Positions 11,735 to 19,647 are shown, counted from the stretch's first letter. The stretch: DNA of 32,487 nucleotides from an uncultured Thermoleophilia bacterium (GCA_903862845.1 CAIOZS010000177.1:1-32487); one strand, 5' to 3'. The notes: generated by a model not told the origin, from the letters alone. Numbers and translations are program-made.

Positions 11735-13279
11735 CTAGAGGGGCATGGTGTTGTGCTTCCGCCACGGGTTCTCCAGTCGCTTGTCACGGAGCATGGACAG
11801 GGATCGGCAGATGCGCTTGCGCGTGGCGCGTGGCATGATCACGTCGTCGATGAAGCCACGGTGCCCGGCGACGAACGGGTTGGCGAACTTGCCCGCGTAG
11901 TCCTCGGCGCGTTCTGAGATCCGCTCGGCGTCGTCGGCGTCGGCCCTGAAGATGATCTCAACGGCGCCTTTTGGCCCCATCACGGCGATCTCGGCCGACG
12001 GCCAGGCGAAGTTGACGTCGCCGCGAAGATGCTTGGAGCTCATCACGTCGTACGCGCCTCCGTAGGCCTTGCGCGTGATGACGGTGACCTTGGGCACGGT
12101 GCACTCCGCGTAGGCGAAGAGGAGCTTCGCGCCGTCCTTGATGATGCCCCCGTGTTCCTGCTCGCTGCCGGGCATGAAGCCGGGCACGTCGACGAAGGTC
12201 ACGATAGGGATGCCGAAGGCATCACAGAAACGCACGAAGCCGGCCGCCTTCACGGCCGAGCGCACGTCGAGGCAGCCGGCGAGCACGAGCGGCTGGTTGG
12301 CCACGATGCCCACGGGGCGGCCCGCCATGCGCGCGAACCCGGTGACGATGTTGCGCGCGTAGTCCGGCCGCAGCTCGAGAAACTCCCAGTCGTCGACCAC
12401 CTTGAGGATGAGCTCCTTGATGTCGTACGACTCGTTGGGGTCGTCCGGCACCAGGCTGTCGAGTGACGGCTCGAGGCGGTCGGCCGGGTCGCTGGTGGGC
12501 TGTACCGGGGGCATCTCGCGATTGCTCGACGGGAGGAAGTTCATGAGGCGGCGAACCATCATGAGAGCGCTGATGTCGTTGTCGAAAGCAAGATCGGCGA
12601 CGCCCGATTTCGTGGTGTGCGTGAGGGCGCCGCCGAGCTGCTCGGCGGTGACCTCTTCGTGGGTCACCGTGCGCACGACGTCCGGGCCCGTGACGAACAT
12701 GTACGAGGAGTCCCTGACCATGAAGATGAAATCGGTCATCGCCGGCGAGTACACGGCGCCGCCGGCACAGGGGCCCATGATCACGGAGACCTGCGGGATG
12801 ACCCCCGAGGCGAGGACGTTGCGCTGAAAGACCTCGGCATAGCCTCGCAAAGAGGCCACGCCCTCCTGGATGCGGGCGCCTCCCGAATCGTTGAGGCCGA
12901 TCACCGGGGCGCCCACCTTCACGGCATGATCCATGATCTTGCAGATCTTCTCGGCATGGGCCTCGGAGAGGGATCCGCCGAACACGGTGAAGTCCTGGCT
13001 GAAGACGAACATCAGCCTTCCGTTGATGGTGCCGTAGCCCGTCACGACGCCGTCCCCGGGGACCTTGCGCGCGTCCATGCCGAAGTCGCCGCAGCGGTGC
13101 TCGACGAACATGTCCCACTCCTCGAAGGAGTCGGGGTCGAGCAGCACTTCGATCCTCTCCCTGGCCGTGAGCTTGCCCTTCGCATGCTGAGCGGCAACGC
13201 GCCGCTCGCCGCCACCGGCGCGCGCGGCGGCACGCTTGGCGTCCAGTTCGCGAAGAATGTCGAACATGCTCTTGACCAT
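11735..13279 (-). CDS. pccB: Propionyl-CoA carboxylase beta chain (carboxyltransferase)
   Basis: This 514-residue carboxyltransferase moves CO2 from biotin to propionyl-CoA to give (S)-methylmalonyl-CoA. The two crotonase-fold halves show [13 protein letters not shown] with [12 protein letters not shown] (N half, about residues 110-165) and [20 protein letters not shown] with [11 protein letters not shown] (C half, about 370-430). The Asp in GGAYDVM aligns, as I recall, with the residue that favours propionyl- over acetyl-CoA in Streptomyces PccB. The ATG at 13279 has GGAAGG at a 9-nt spacing. A promoter with a perfect TTGACA lies just upstream. It is the first gene of pccB-pccA-mutB-meaB. 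Confidence 0.93.
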   Translation of the reverse strand: MVKSMFDILRELDAKRAAARAGGGERRVAAQHAKGKLTARERIEVLLDPDSFEEWDMFVEHRCGDFGMDARKVPGDGVVTGYGTINGRLMFVFSQDFTVFGGSLSEAHAEKICKIMDHAVKVGAPVIGLNDSGGARIQEGVASLRGYAEVFQRNVLASGVIPQVSVIMGPCAGGAVYSPAMTDFIFMVRDSSYMFVTGPDVVRTVTHEEVTAEQLGGALTHTTKSGVADLAFDNDISALMMVRRLMNFLPSSNREMPPVQPTSDPADRLEPSLDSLVPDDPNESYDIKELILKVVDDWEFLELRPDYARNIVTGFARMAGRPVGIVANQPLVLAGCLDVRSAVKAAGFVRFCDAFGIPIVTFVDVPGFMPGSEQEHGGIIKDGAKLLFAYAECTVPKVTVITRKAYGGAYDVMSSKHLRGDVNFAWPSAEIAVMGPKGAVEIIFRADADDAERISERAEDYAGKFANPFVAGHRGFIDDVIMPRATRKRICRSLSMLRDKRLENPWRKHNTMPL

Positions 13280-13318
13280 GTGCCCGAGCCTTCCGGTCTG
13301 AGGCCACGCGGATACGGC

Positions 13319-13348
13319 ACACTACGGCAGCCCTCGTGACGTTGTCAA
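13319..13348 (-). promoter_or_regulatory. Promoter of the pccB-pccA-mutB-meaB operon
   Basis: On the minus strand a perfect -35 TTGACA (13343-13348) is followed after 18 bp by TAGTGT (13319-13324), which matches the -10 weakly. The predicted start near 13312 leaves a 5' leader of about 33 nt before the pccB ATG. Confidence 0.55.
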
Positions 13349-13354
13349 AGCTTC

Positions 13355-13389
13355 GCGGCGCGCGCGGCGCTCTCTCTCGCGCGCGCCGC
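13355..13389. repeat. 12-bp perfect GC inverted repeat upstream of pccB
   Basis: GCGGCGCGCGCG (13355-13366) and CGCGCGCGCCGC (13378-13389) are exact reverse complements separated by 11 nt rich in CT repeats. The element is just upstream of the pccB -35 and about 53 bp past the stop of the Cys-rich gene at 13442. It could end that transcript or act as a regulatory site. No U-tract follows. Confidence 0.45.
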
Positions 13390-13441
13390 ACGCATGCGGC
13401 GTTCCGCGAGCAGACACGCGCGCGGCCGCGGACGCGAGGAA

Positions 13442-13912
13442 TCAGGCCTGCGTCAAGAGGATCTCGTGCAGGTGATCGCAGGCCCACGAGACATAGCCCT
13501 CGCAGGACACGTACTTGTCGTCCGCCTTGAACCTCTCGTAGCCCTGCTGGGTGCCGATGCCGTAGCCGACGAGCGCTCCGCAGGTGAGGGCTCCAAACTC
13601 AGCCTCGAAGCGCCGGAACATCTGCTGCAGCTTCTCGGTGTCGGGGGACGCTCCGTCCGGCCAGGAGAGCGCAAGAAAGTGATCACGAAGCCCCAGGGAC
13701 ATGGCGGCTCCAGACAAGGCTCCGCACACCTGACCCATGCGCGTGATGCCCCCGCCGAAGTAGCGCGCCAGCACGACGGAATCCTGGTCGGCGCCGAGCA
13801 CGATCGCGGCAAAGCGGACCACTGCCTGGGCACAGTTGAGATGGCCCGCTCCCATGTCGCGAAACCCCGCCAGGGCGGCCTCTTTGGCTTGCTGCAACCG
13901 ATCCTCGACCAT
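13442..13912 (-). CDS. C_GCAxxG_C_C family Cys-rich redox protein
   Basis: This 156-residue helical protein has the spaced cysteines of the C_GCAxxG_C_C family: HLNCAQAV, the core GQVCGALSGAAM (about residues 86-97), LTCGALVG, and YVSCEGYVSWAC near the C-terminus. Members are common in anaerobes, and their biochemical role is unknown. A metal or redox function is inferred only from the cysteines. The ATG at 13912 follows AAAGGAAACC and gives a normal family length. A weak -10 (TAGACT, minus strand, 13973-13978) lies upstream. The gene sits between rluD and the PCC operon on the same strand, but the large gaps and the GC hairpin suggest a separate transcript. Confidence 0.8.
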   Translation of the reverse strand: MVEDRLQQAKEAALAGFRDMGAGHLNCAQAVVRFAAIVLGADQDSVVLARYFGGGITRMGQVCGALSGAAMSLGLRDHFLALSWPDGASPDTEKLQQMFRRFEAEFGALTCGALVGYGIGTQQGYERFKADDKYVSCEGYVSWACDHLHEILLTQA

Positions 13913-14024
13913 GGTTTCCTTTCTCCGCGGTGGACCACGCACGCTCTCCGTCGCTGCTCCTGCTGGAACGCCAGTCTAGCCGCTTTTGCGCGCCGGCTGC
14001 TTGCAGGTCGGGCTGAGGGTGCGA

Positions 14025-14957
14025 CTACGGCTGCGGCTGCGCCACAAGACCGTGCTCTTCGAGGAAGGCCGAAAGATCGGGCGGCAGAGGGCTGGCAAAG
14101 CTCATCTGCCGCCCGTCCTCGGGATGTGGGAACGCAAGCTGCGCGGCGTGCAGGAACTGGCGGCCGAGCCCCGCCGGCCGCGAGCGGCCGCCGTACTGGA
14201 CGTCGCCGGCCACAGGGTAGCCGAGCGCCGCAAAGTGCACGCGGATCTGATGCGTGCGGCCCGTCTCGAGCTGCACCCGCGTCAGCGTGTACCCGGCGGC
14301 GCGGGCCAGGACGCGGAAGTGCGTCACCGCCGGCCTGCCGGCGGTCGTGTGCAGCGACATGCGCTTGCGGTCGCGGACGTGACGACCGATGGGCGCGTCG
14401 ATGGTGCCGTCGTCCTGGGGCAGAGCGCCGCGCAGCAGCGTGATGTAGACACGCTTGATGTCGCGGCGCTCCATGGCGGCCACCAGCGCCTGGTAGGCGC
14501 GGTCGCTCTTGGCCACGATGAGCAAGCCCGAGGTGTCTTTGTCGAGGCGGTGGACGATGCCGGGCCGCAGCTCATGACCGCCGCGGGCACCGTGATCGAT
14601 GAGCCCCTGAACCAGCGTGCCGTGCTCGTGACCCGGCGCCGGATGGACGACGATGCCGGCCGGCTTGCCCACGACCAGCAGCCAGTCGTCCTCGTACACG
14701 ATGTCGAAGGGAACGTCCTCTGCCGTGAGTGCCGCGCTCGGCTCGGGGCCGCGCTGCCAGGCGACGTCCTCGCCGGCGCGCAGCTCGTGGCGTTTGCGGG
14801 CAGACCCGCCGTCGACGGTCACGCCGCCTTCTTCGATGAGGCGCTGGGCGGCCGCGCGGGAAAGGCCGGCGCGTGCCGCAAGGACCACGTCTAGACGCGC
14901 CCCGGCCTCGTCGCGCCGCGCCGCGAAGCGCCCCTCGCGCTCAGGCCCGCCAGCCAC
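14025..14957 (-). CDS. rluD: RluD/RluA-type 23S rRNA pseudouridine synthase
   Basis: This 310-residue enzyme has an N-terminal S4 RNA-binding domain (ARLDVVLAARAGLSRAAAQ, about residues 20-70). The synthase domain that follows has the signature GIVHRLDKDTSGLLIVAK, with catalytic Asp139. TGRTHQIRVHFAALGYPVAGD is also present. Family members isomerise uridines in helix 69 or other 23S sites. I chose the GTG at 14957, which overlaps the lspA stop, because upstream residues do not look conserved and the length then fits the family. lspA followed by rluD is a very common bacterial pair. It is the last gene of the long co-directional train. Confidence 0.9.
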   Translation of the reverse strand: MAGGPEREGRFAARRDEAGARLDVVLAARAGLSRAAAQRLIEEGGVTVDGGSARKRHELRAGEDVAWQRGPEPSAALTAEDVPFDIVYEDDWLLVVGKPAGIVVHPAPGHEHGTLVQGLIDHGARGGHELRPGIVHRLDKDTSGLLIVAKSDRAYQALVAAMERRDIKRVYITLLRGALPQDDGTIDAPIGRHVRDRKRMSLHTTAGRPAVTHFRVLARAAGYTLTRVQLETGRTHQIRVHFAALGYPVAGDVQYGGRSRPAGLGRQFLHAAQLAFPHPEDGRQMSFASPLPPDLSAFLEEHGLVAQPQP

Positions 14958-15387
14958 GCAGGACCTGCAGAAGGAGAATGGCCGTGCCCGCCACGATCGC
15001 GGCGTCGGCCAGGTTGAACGACGGCCAGCCATACACGCCGATGAAGTCGACCACCGCGCCCCCGAGGCGGAGGCGGTCGACGAGGTTGCCCACGGCGCCG
15101 CCGAGGATCACGCCCAGAGCCGGCCGGTACCGCGGCGGCGCCAGCCACAGCGCCGCCGCAACGCCGGCCACGACGGCCGCAACGAGGACCACGACCGCCG
15201 CGCCGGCGCCGGCGAATCGGCTGAACGAGATCCCCGAGTTGTAGTTGAGGTCGATGCGCAGGCCGCCCACGAGCCGCCGCGGCAGGTGTGAGTCGCGGCG
15301 CACCAGCCACTTGCTCGCCTGATCGACGACGAAGACGCCGGCCGCCAACGCCAGCGCCAGGCCGAGCCGACGGCTACTTCTTGCCAC
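14941..15387 (-). CDS. lspA: Lipoprotein signal peptidase (signal peptidase II)
   Basis: This 148-residue four-helix membrane aspartyl protease removes signal peptides from diacylglyceryl-modified prolipoproteins. Seen: a first membrane segment with VVDQASKW, the LNYNSGISFS box, and the two catalytic aspartates in GNLVDRL...VVDFI (Asp114) and FNLADAAI (Asp128). Four hydrophobic stretches are visible. The GTG at 15387 overlaps the end of the zinc-ribbon gene by 14 bp. It has no clear ribosome site, so translational coupling is likely. An upstream ATG at 15471 would add a non-hydrophobic stretch entirely within the zinc-ribbon gene and seems less likely. Confidence 0.88.
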   Translation of the reverse strand: MARSSRRLGLALALAAGVFVVDQASKWLVRRDSHLPRRLVGGLRIDLNYNSGISFSRFAGAGAAVVVLVAAVVAGVAAALWLAPPRYRPALGVILGGAVGNLVDRLRLGGAVVDFIGVYGWPSFNLADAAIVAGTAILLLQVLRGWRA

Positions 15388-15538
15388 GCGGCTTGCGTGG
15401 CGCGTCCAGCTCTTCCACGTCCCTGTGGCCCATCGGGCAGGTGGGCTCCTTGGTCTTTCCGGAGCGCCCACCGTCGCTGACCACGATATTGAGCGGGTAG
15501 GTCGCCTTGCAGATCCTGCAGTAGGCGAGTCTGGCCAT
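15374..15538 (-). CDS. 54-residue zinc-ribbon protein
   Basis: This short gene encodes 54 residues starting MARLAYCRICKATYPLN and ending APRKPRGKK. Cys7-x2-Cys10 and Cys34-x3-His38 would make one Zn-binding ribbon, and the basic tail could bind nucleic acid. The ATG at 15538 follows AGGGAGACCAGA, a good site. It begins 15 bp after yggU stops and overlaps the lspA start by 14 bp, so it is packed into the operon as a real gene would be. Some actinobacterial and Firmicute dcw-like regions carry a DksA/TraR-type zinc-finger gene just upstream of lspA. This may be a reduced analogue, but I do not recognise the exact family. Confidence 0.75.
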   Translation of the reverse strand: MARLAYCRICKATYPLNIVVSDGGRSGKTKEPTCPMGHRDVEELDAPRKPRGKK

Positions 15539-15553
15539 TCTGGTCTCCCTCTT

Positions 15554-15811
15554 TCAGAGGCGGAGCTTCCGCCTTGCTTCTTCGAGTGTCACGCCGCCGA
15601 CGTGAATGACCTTACGGCGTCCCGTCGCACCCCTCACGATGTCGACCTGCCGCCGCGGGACCCCCAGCGCCTCGGCCACCAGGCGGACGAGCTCCGCGTT
15701 CGCTTTGCCCTCGTGAGCCGGAGCGGCCAGCCGCAGACGAAGGTAGCCATCGGCGACGCCGGCGACCTCGCTTCGCGGAGCCCCCGGCGTGACCCAGACG
15801 GCCAGGCTCAC
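15554..15811 (-). CDS. yggU: DUF167/YggU family protein
   Basis: This 85-residue protein matches the DUF167 fold: LAVWVTPGAPRSEVAGV at the N-terminus, then AHEGKANAELVRLVAEALG and the ending TLEEARRKLRL. The GKAN segment is the family hallmark. Its function is unknown. The gene commonly sits beside proC, yggS, sepF/yggT and divIVA, as here. The GTG at 15811 has a poor ribosome site. An in-frame CTG near 15835 preceded by AAGAAGG would add LRAAADG, which resembles the usual family N-terminus, so the start is uncertain by eight codons. Confidence 0.85.
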   Translation of the reverse strand: MSLAVWVTPGAPRSEVAGVADGYLRLRLAAPAHEGKANAELVRLVAEALGVPRRQVDIVRGATGRRKVIHVGGVTLEEARRKLRL

Positions 15812-15842
15812 GCCGTCGGCCGCGGCACGCAGCGGCCCTTCT

Positions 15843-16706
15843 TCACCACTTGAACTCGTTCTCGTTCACCCCGGTATCGACGTCCGCCAGAAGATCGTCC
15901 GTCTCGCCGAACAGGATGCGCTCCCTGGCCGGCGGCCGCGCGGCGGCGCCGGGCCCCGGCTCGGTAGGCAGGTTCGGCGCCGGCGCCGCAGAGCTGCCGG
16001 CCGAATATTCGGGCGGCTCCGCGACGGCAAGCGCCGCAGCGGCGACATCTGCCGCAGGGACCTCGGCGGTCACGTCTGGCGCTGCCGGCGCCTCTGAGGA
16101 CGGCTCGAACGCCGCCGGCGGCGGCTCTGCGGGCGGCTCGAACGCCGCCGGCGCCTCTGCCGCCGGCAAGGCCTCTTCGCGCGCGATCGCTTGCTTGATG
16201 GCCTCGGCGTGGCGCGCGAACTCGGCCTGCGCCATGCCTTCCGCCGGCGCCATGGCCACGCCGGCCGGCGCATCCTCGAGGTGCTTGAGGTAGCCCGCGA
16301 GGAGCTGGCGGAACTTGAAGCGGAAGTCCTGCTCGGCGCTCTTGAGCTTGGCCAGCGACTGCTCGATGCTCTGGCGCTCGCCGTAGGCCTCGTTGACGAG
16401 CTGACGCCCCTTGAGCTCGGCCTCGTGCAGGATGAGCTGGGCCTCCTTGGTGCTGTTCTGCTTGAGCTCGTCGGCGCTGACTTGCGCGGACACGAGGGTC
16501 TTCTGCAGGGTCTCCTCGATGCGCCTGTAGCTCGACACCTGGGATTCGAGCGTCTCCACGCGTTCGCCGAGGTCGATGTTGTCCTTGAACACACGTTCGA
16601 ACTCGTCGGCGACCTCGTCGAGGAACTCGTCGACCTCGACGTCGGCGTACCCGCGCATGCCGCGTTTGAACTCCTTGTGGCGGATGTCCAGCGGTGTGAG
16701 CTTCAT
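15843..16706 (-). CDS. divIVA: DivIVA/Wag31-type polar coiled-coil protein
   Basis: This 287-residue protein begins MKLTPLDIRHKEFKRGMRGY. The membrane-binding DivIVA N-domain (about residues 1-60) ends VDEFLDEVADEFERV and is followed by a coiled coil (about 40-150). A long Ala/Pro/Glu-rich disordered linker (about 150-255) follows. A short conserved-looking tail (ERILFGETDDLLADVD...NEFKW) may be a partner-binding motif. DivIVA proteins bind negatively curved membrane at poles and septa and steer wall synthesis. The ATG at 16706 has GGGAGGACCGC. SepF lies two genes upstream, which fits a division and growth cluster. The linker carries an 11-residue tandem duplication. Confidence 0.93.
   Translation of the reverse strand: MKLTPLDIRHKEFKRGMRGYADVEVDEFLDEVADEFERVFKDNIDLGERVETLESQVSSYRRIEETLQKTLVSAQVSADELKQNSTKEAQLILHEAELKGRQLVNEAYGERQSIEQSLAKLKSAEQDFRFKFRQLLAGYLKHLEDAPAGVAMAPAEGMAQAEFARHAEAIKQAIAREEALPAAEAPAAFEPPAEPPPAAFEPSSEAPAAPDVTAEVPAADVAAAALAVAEPPEYSAGSSAAPAPNLPTEPGPGAAARPPARERILFGETDDLLADVDTGVNENEFKW
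16101..16153 (-). repeat. Tandem 33-bp duplication in the divIVA linker
   Basis: The 20-bp block at 16101-16120 recurs exactly at 16134-16153, giving a 33-bp period. It encodes two 11-residue units that each start AAFEP. This looks like a recent slippage duplication in the disordered linker and keeps the frame. Confidence 0.7.
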
Positions 16707-16753
16707 GCGGTCCTCCCTTCGCGCGCGTTGCCCGCGCCGCGAATCGTGGTCAT
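16703..16753 (-). other. Possible 16-codon leader ORF coupled to divIVA
   Basis: An ATG at 16753, preceded by GGGAGACGGG, opens MTTIRGAGNAREGRTA. Its TGA stop overlaps the divIVA ATG (ATGA). The arrangement would suit translational coupling, but a frame this short can arise by chance in GC-rich DNA. It is also incompatible with the -10 box at 16764-16769, which would start transcription too close to it. Confidence 0.25.
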
Positions 16754-16763
16754 CCCGTCTCCC

Positions 16764-16769
16764 ATTCTA
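16764..16769 (-). promoter_or_regulatory. Candidate -10 box for divIVA
   Basis: TAGAAT on the minus strand matches the -10 consensus at five of six positions and lies in the 74-bp gap between proC and divIVA. The predicted start is near 16757, with a leader of about 50 nt. No good -35 is seen. Confidence 0.3.
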
Positions 16770-16780
16770 GCGCGCCACCG

Positions 16781-17566
16781 TCACGCCAGTTCCTTGGCGC
16801 GCGCGACGGCGGCGGCCACCGCGTCGGTGACCGTCAGGGCCAGCTCGCGCTCCGCGAGCTTCTCGACTGCCGCCGCGGTCATGCCGCCCGGAGTAGCGGC
16901 GGCGGCGAGCACCGCCGCCGGATCGCCGTCGCGCGCGACGATGGCGGCGGCGCCATGCACGCCGCCGATGGCAAGCCGCACGGCCACGTCCCCGGCGAGA
17001 CCGTGGGCCACGCCGGCAGCCGCAAACGTCTCGACGAGATAGGCGAGGATGCCGGGCATGCAGCCGGCCACGGCCGTGGCTGCGTCGAACAACGCCTCAT
17101 CCACTGCGATCACGTCGCCGGCCAGCGCGAAGAGGCCCTCGACCTCGGCGACGCCGGGCCCGAGAGTCCCGGGCACGAGCAGAAACACTCCCAAGCCGAG
17201 CGCGGCGGCGACGTTGGGCATGACGCGGGCGACGCGAGCCCCCGTGGGCAGAGCCGCCTGCAGCCTCGCGAGCGTGACGCCCGCTGCCACCGACACGACG
17301 CGGCGCTCGCCGACGGCCGCGCCGACGTCCCGCAGCACGCCCTCGACGAGTTGGGGGCGAACGGCCACAATGATCAGATCGGCCTCCGCGACGAGCGCGG
17401 CCGCCGTGGCGGCGGCCGCGCCGCCGGTCGCGGCGGCCAGCTCCCGCGCCTTGGCGGCATCGACATCGAAGAAGACGACAGACGGTGCGCCGGGGACGCC
17501 CGGCCGGCTCCAGCCTTCGGCCAGAGCGCGCGCGATGTGCCCGGCGCCGATGAGGCCGACGTTCAC
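16781..17566 (-). CDS. proC: Pyrroline-5-carboxylate reductase
   Basis: This 261-residue enzyme reduces pyrroline-5-carboxylate to proline with NAD(P)H. The N-terminal Rossmann loop MNVGLIGAGHIARALAEGW is followed by VAVRPQLVEGVL and RVMPNVAAALGLG. The C-terminal dimer domain contains TPGGMTAAAVEKL, the substrate-loop motif of the family. It is very Ala-rich. The GTG at 17566 lies 15 bp past the sepF stop without a clear ribosome site, which suggests coupling. Sitting among sepF, yggS and divIVA is usual in Gram-positives. A divergent ProC paralogue with another imine substrate is possible. Confidence 0.88.
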   Translation of the reverse strand: MNVGLIGAGHIARALAEGWSRPGVPGAPSVVFFDVDAAKARELAAATGGAAAATAAALVAEADLIIVAVRPQLVEGVLRDVGAAVGERRVVSVAAGVTLARLQAALPTGARVARVMPNVAAALGLGVFLLVPGTLGPGVAEVEGLFALAGDVIAVDEALFDAATAVAGCMPGILAYLVETFAAAGVAHGLAGDVAVRLAIGGVHGAAAIVARDGDPAAVLAAAATPGGMTAAAVEKLAERELALTVTDAVAAAVARAKELA

Positions 17567-17581
17567 GGCCGCGTCGGCGAG

Positions 17582-18115
17582 CTAGAACTGATTGAAGAAG
17601 CCCTTCTCAATGAGGCGCGCCCGCTCCTCGGCCGAGACCTCGACGTTGCGCGGCGTCAGCAGGAAGATCTTGTCGCCCACCCGCTGCATGCCCCCATCGA
17701 GCGCGTAGGTGAGGCCGCTGCAGAAGTCGATCAGCCGCTTCGCGAGATCCGTCTCCGAGCCTTGCAGGTTGATGATCACCGGAACGTCGACCTTGAACTT
17801 GTCGGCGATCTGCTGCGCGTCGTTGAAGTTCTTCGGGATGACCAGATGGACCTCGACCCTCGCGGGGCGCACGGGTTCGATGGCGCGCACGACCTGCGGC
17901 GACGACGCGCTGCGGCGCCGCGGCTCGTCGGCGAAGATGTCGTCGTACTCGTTGCGTCCGCGGCCGCCCTCGAGCTTGCGCACGTTGGGCCGGTCCTGGT
18001 ACGAGCGCTCGAGCTCCTCGTGTGGAGCCAGAGTCTCGTCCTCGTCGTAGTCGGCCTCGTCGTCGGCGATGCCGAAGTAGACCGCCACCTTGTGCCACGA
18101 ATCGCCGAGGCCCAT
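17582..18115 (-). CDS. sepF: SepF cell-division protein
   Basis: This 177-residue protein has the SepF layout: an N-terminal amphipathic helix (MGLGDSWHKVAVYFGI), an acidic and basic linker (about residues 20-85), and the C-terminal FtsZ-binding domain. Visible there are VVRAIEPVRPARVEVHLVIPKNF (split by the first strand), INLQGSETDLAKRLIDFCSGL and GDKIFLLTPRNVEVS. It anchors FtsZ to the membrane and organises the septum. The ATG at 18115 has GGGAGGGACCT. It lies 18 bp after yggS and 15 bp before proC. ftsZ and ftsA are not in the window. Confidence 0.93.
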   Translation of the reverse strand: MGLGDSWHKVAVYFGIADDEADYDEDETLAPHEELERSYQDRPNVRKLEGGRGRNEYDDIFADEPRRRSASSPQVVRAIEPVRPARVEVHLVIPKNFNDAQQIADKFKVDVPVIINLQGSETDLAKRLIDFCSGLTYALDGGMQRVGDKIFLLTPRNVEVSAEERARLIEKGFFNQF

Positions 18116-18133
18116 AGGTCCCTCCCTGCCGGG

Positions 18134-18823
18134 TCAGAAAAGCACGCTGCCGACGCGCACGATGGTCGCCCCTTCTTGCACCGCGACCTCGTAGTCGGCA
18201 CTCGTACCCATCGATAGCTGATCGAAAGTATACGTTCCCTGCCACTTTGACGAAAGTCGCTGCGCCAGTTCGCGGGTCTGCGCGAAGTGCGGACGTGCCG
18301 CGGCCGCGTCTTCGCAGAGCGGCGGCATGCACATCAGCCCGCGGAAATGCACCTTGCCGCAGACCGCGGCCGCTTCGAGAAACGCGTCCGCCGCAGCCGG
18401 CGCGACGCCGCTCTTGCTCTCCTCGCCGGCGATGTTGACCTCGAGCAGTACCTCGGCGCCGTTCACGGCGTGCGCCTCGATCTCGTGCACGACGCTCATC
18501 GTGCTCACGGAGTGGATAAGGCTCACCAGCGGCAGCACGAGCCTGGTCTTGCGGCTCTGCAGATGACCGATGAAATGGTAGTCGAAGGCGTCGCCGTACA
18601 GCGCGTGCTTGGCCACCAGGTCCTGGGCGCGGTTCTCGCCGATCAGACTGATGCCGGCGTCGCGCAGCGCGCCCAGATGCTCGGCGGCGACGTACTTGGT
18701 CGCCACGAGGATGCGGACGGCGGCGGGGTCGCGCCCGGCGGCGGCAGCCGCCTCCGCGACCCGGCCGGCCACCTCCGCGAAGCGCTCACGCACGGTTTCT
18801 GCCTTGGGGATGTATTGCCGCAC
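18134..18823 (-). CDS. yggS: YggS/PLPBP family pyridoxal-phosphate homeostasis protein
   Basis: This 229-residue single-domain alanine-racemase-like barrel carries PLP on Lys43 (LVATKYV). The family motifs GENRAQDL, YHFIGHLQSRKT, EVNIAGEESKSG and QLSMGTSADYEVAV are all present. The protein buffers free PLP and affects amino-acid and keto-acid pools. It has no proven catalytic reaction. The gene starts with GTG at 18823, with GAGGAGGCAGAG upstream. It sits between pgeF and sepF, the standard actinobacterial order. Confidence 0.93.
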   Translation of the reverse strand: MRQYIPKAETVRERFAEVAGRVAEAAAAAGRDPAAVRILVATKYVAAEHLGALRDAGISLIGENRAQDLVAKHALYGDAFDYHFIGHLQSRKTRLVLPLVSLIHSVSTMSVVHEIEAHAVNGAEVLLEVNIAGEESKSGVAPAAADAFLEAAAVCGKVHFRGLMCMPPLCEDAAAARPHFAQTRELAQRLSSKWQGTYTFDQLSMGTSADYEVAVQEGATIVRVGSVLF

Positions 18824-18858
18824 CTCTGCCTCCTCGGGCGCCTACTTCTGGAGCCGGC

Positions 18859-19647
18859 TCATGCTTCCTGCCGCCAGGCGATCGCCAGATGACGGCCCGT
18901 CGACCCGTGGTCGCGCCGGTGCGAGAAGAAGCGCGCGTCACTCGCCGTGCAGAGGGCCGCGACGGTGACGGCCGCGGGCGGCACGCCGGCGGCCGCAAGG
19001 TCGCGGCCGGCGCAGGCCCACAGGTTAACCCCGGCCTCGTCGGCGCAGCCCGGGAAGCGCTCGTCGAAGCGCGCCCGCAGCCCTTCGTCGACAGTGAAGC
19101 AGCAGGGACCGATGCTTGGACCTACCACGGCGCCCAGCAGACGGCCGCGGCGCGACAGCGCCGCGGCCGCCTGCCCGACGATGCCGGCGAGCATGCCGCG
19201 CCAGCCGGCGTGCACCGCGGCGAGCTCGGGCCCGTCGGCGCCGCGGGCGACGATGACGACGGGCACGCAGTCGGCGTAGCTCACCACAAGGCCGAGGCCG
19301 GGCGCGCCGCTGAGCAGGCCGTCGCAGTCGTGGATGACGGTCTCGCGGGCGAAGGCCCCGCGCCCGGCCTCGCCCTCCCCCACCCAGGCGAGCGTCGTGC
19401 CGTGCACCTGGCCGGGCACGACGAGCCGCTCCTGCGGCACGCCCACGGCGGCGCAGAGGCGCCGCCGGTTCTCGAGCACGTTGCCCGGTGCGTCATCGAC
19501 GGAGAGGCCGAGGTTGAGAGAATCGCACGGCGCCGGCGAGACGCCGCCTTCCCTCGTGGGGAAGGCGGCGCACACCCCGGCGCCGTCCCACTGCAGCCAC
19601 ATCAGGCCGCCGGCCTCGCGCCACTCCAGGGCGAACCGCGCGCTCAT
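18859..19647 (-). CDS. pgeF: PgeF/YfiH (laccase-domain) peptidoglycan editing factor
   Basis: This 262-residue protein of the multicopper-polyphenol-oxidase family (DUF152) has the conserved Zn-site segments VPGQVHG, YADCVPV and AVHAGWRGML. GPSIGPCCFTV and the C-terminal FSHRRDHGSTGRHL are also present. In E. coli, PgeF removes L-Ser wrongly placed at L-Ala in peptidoglycan stem precursors. Other members act on purine nucleosides. The ATG at 19647 follows GGAGGATGAACGG. It starts 4 bp after the M50 protease gene ends and is 35 bp from yggS. Confidence 0.92.
   Translation of the reverse strand: MSARFALEWREAGGLMWLQWDGAGVCAAFPTREGGVSPAPCDSLNLGLSVDDAPGNVLENRRRLCAAVGVPQERLVVPGQVHGTTLAWVGEGEAGRGAFARETVIHDCDGLLSGAPGLGLVVSYADCVPVVIVARGADGPELAAVHAGWRGMLAGIVGQAAAALSRRGRLLGAVVGPSIGPCCFTVDEGLRARFDERFPGCADEAGVNLWACAGRDLAAAGVPPAAVTVAALCTASDARFFSHRRDHGSTGRHLAIAWRQEA

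Noticed and set aside
13280..13441. Cobalamin riboswitch before the B12-dependent mutase operon
   Set aside because: The leader after the predicted start is only about 33 nt and no B12-box-like sequence was recognised.
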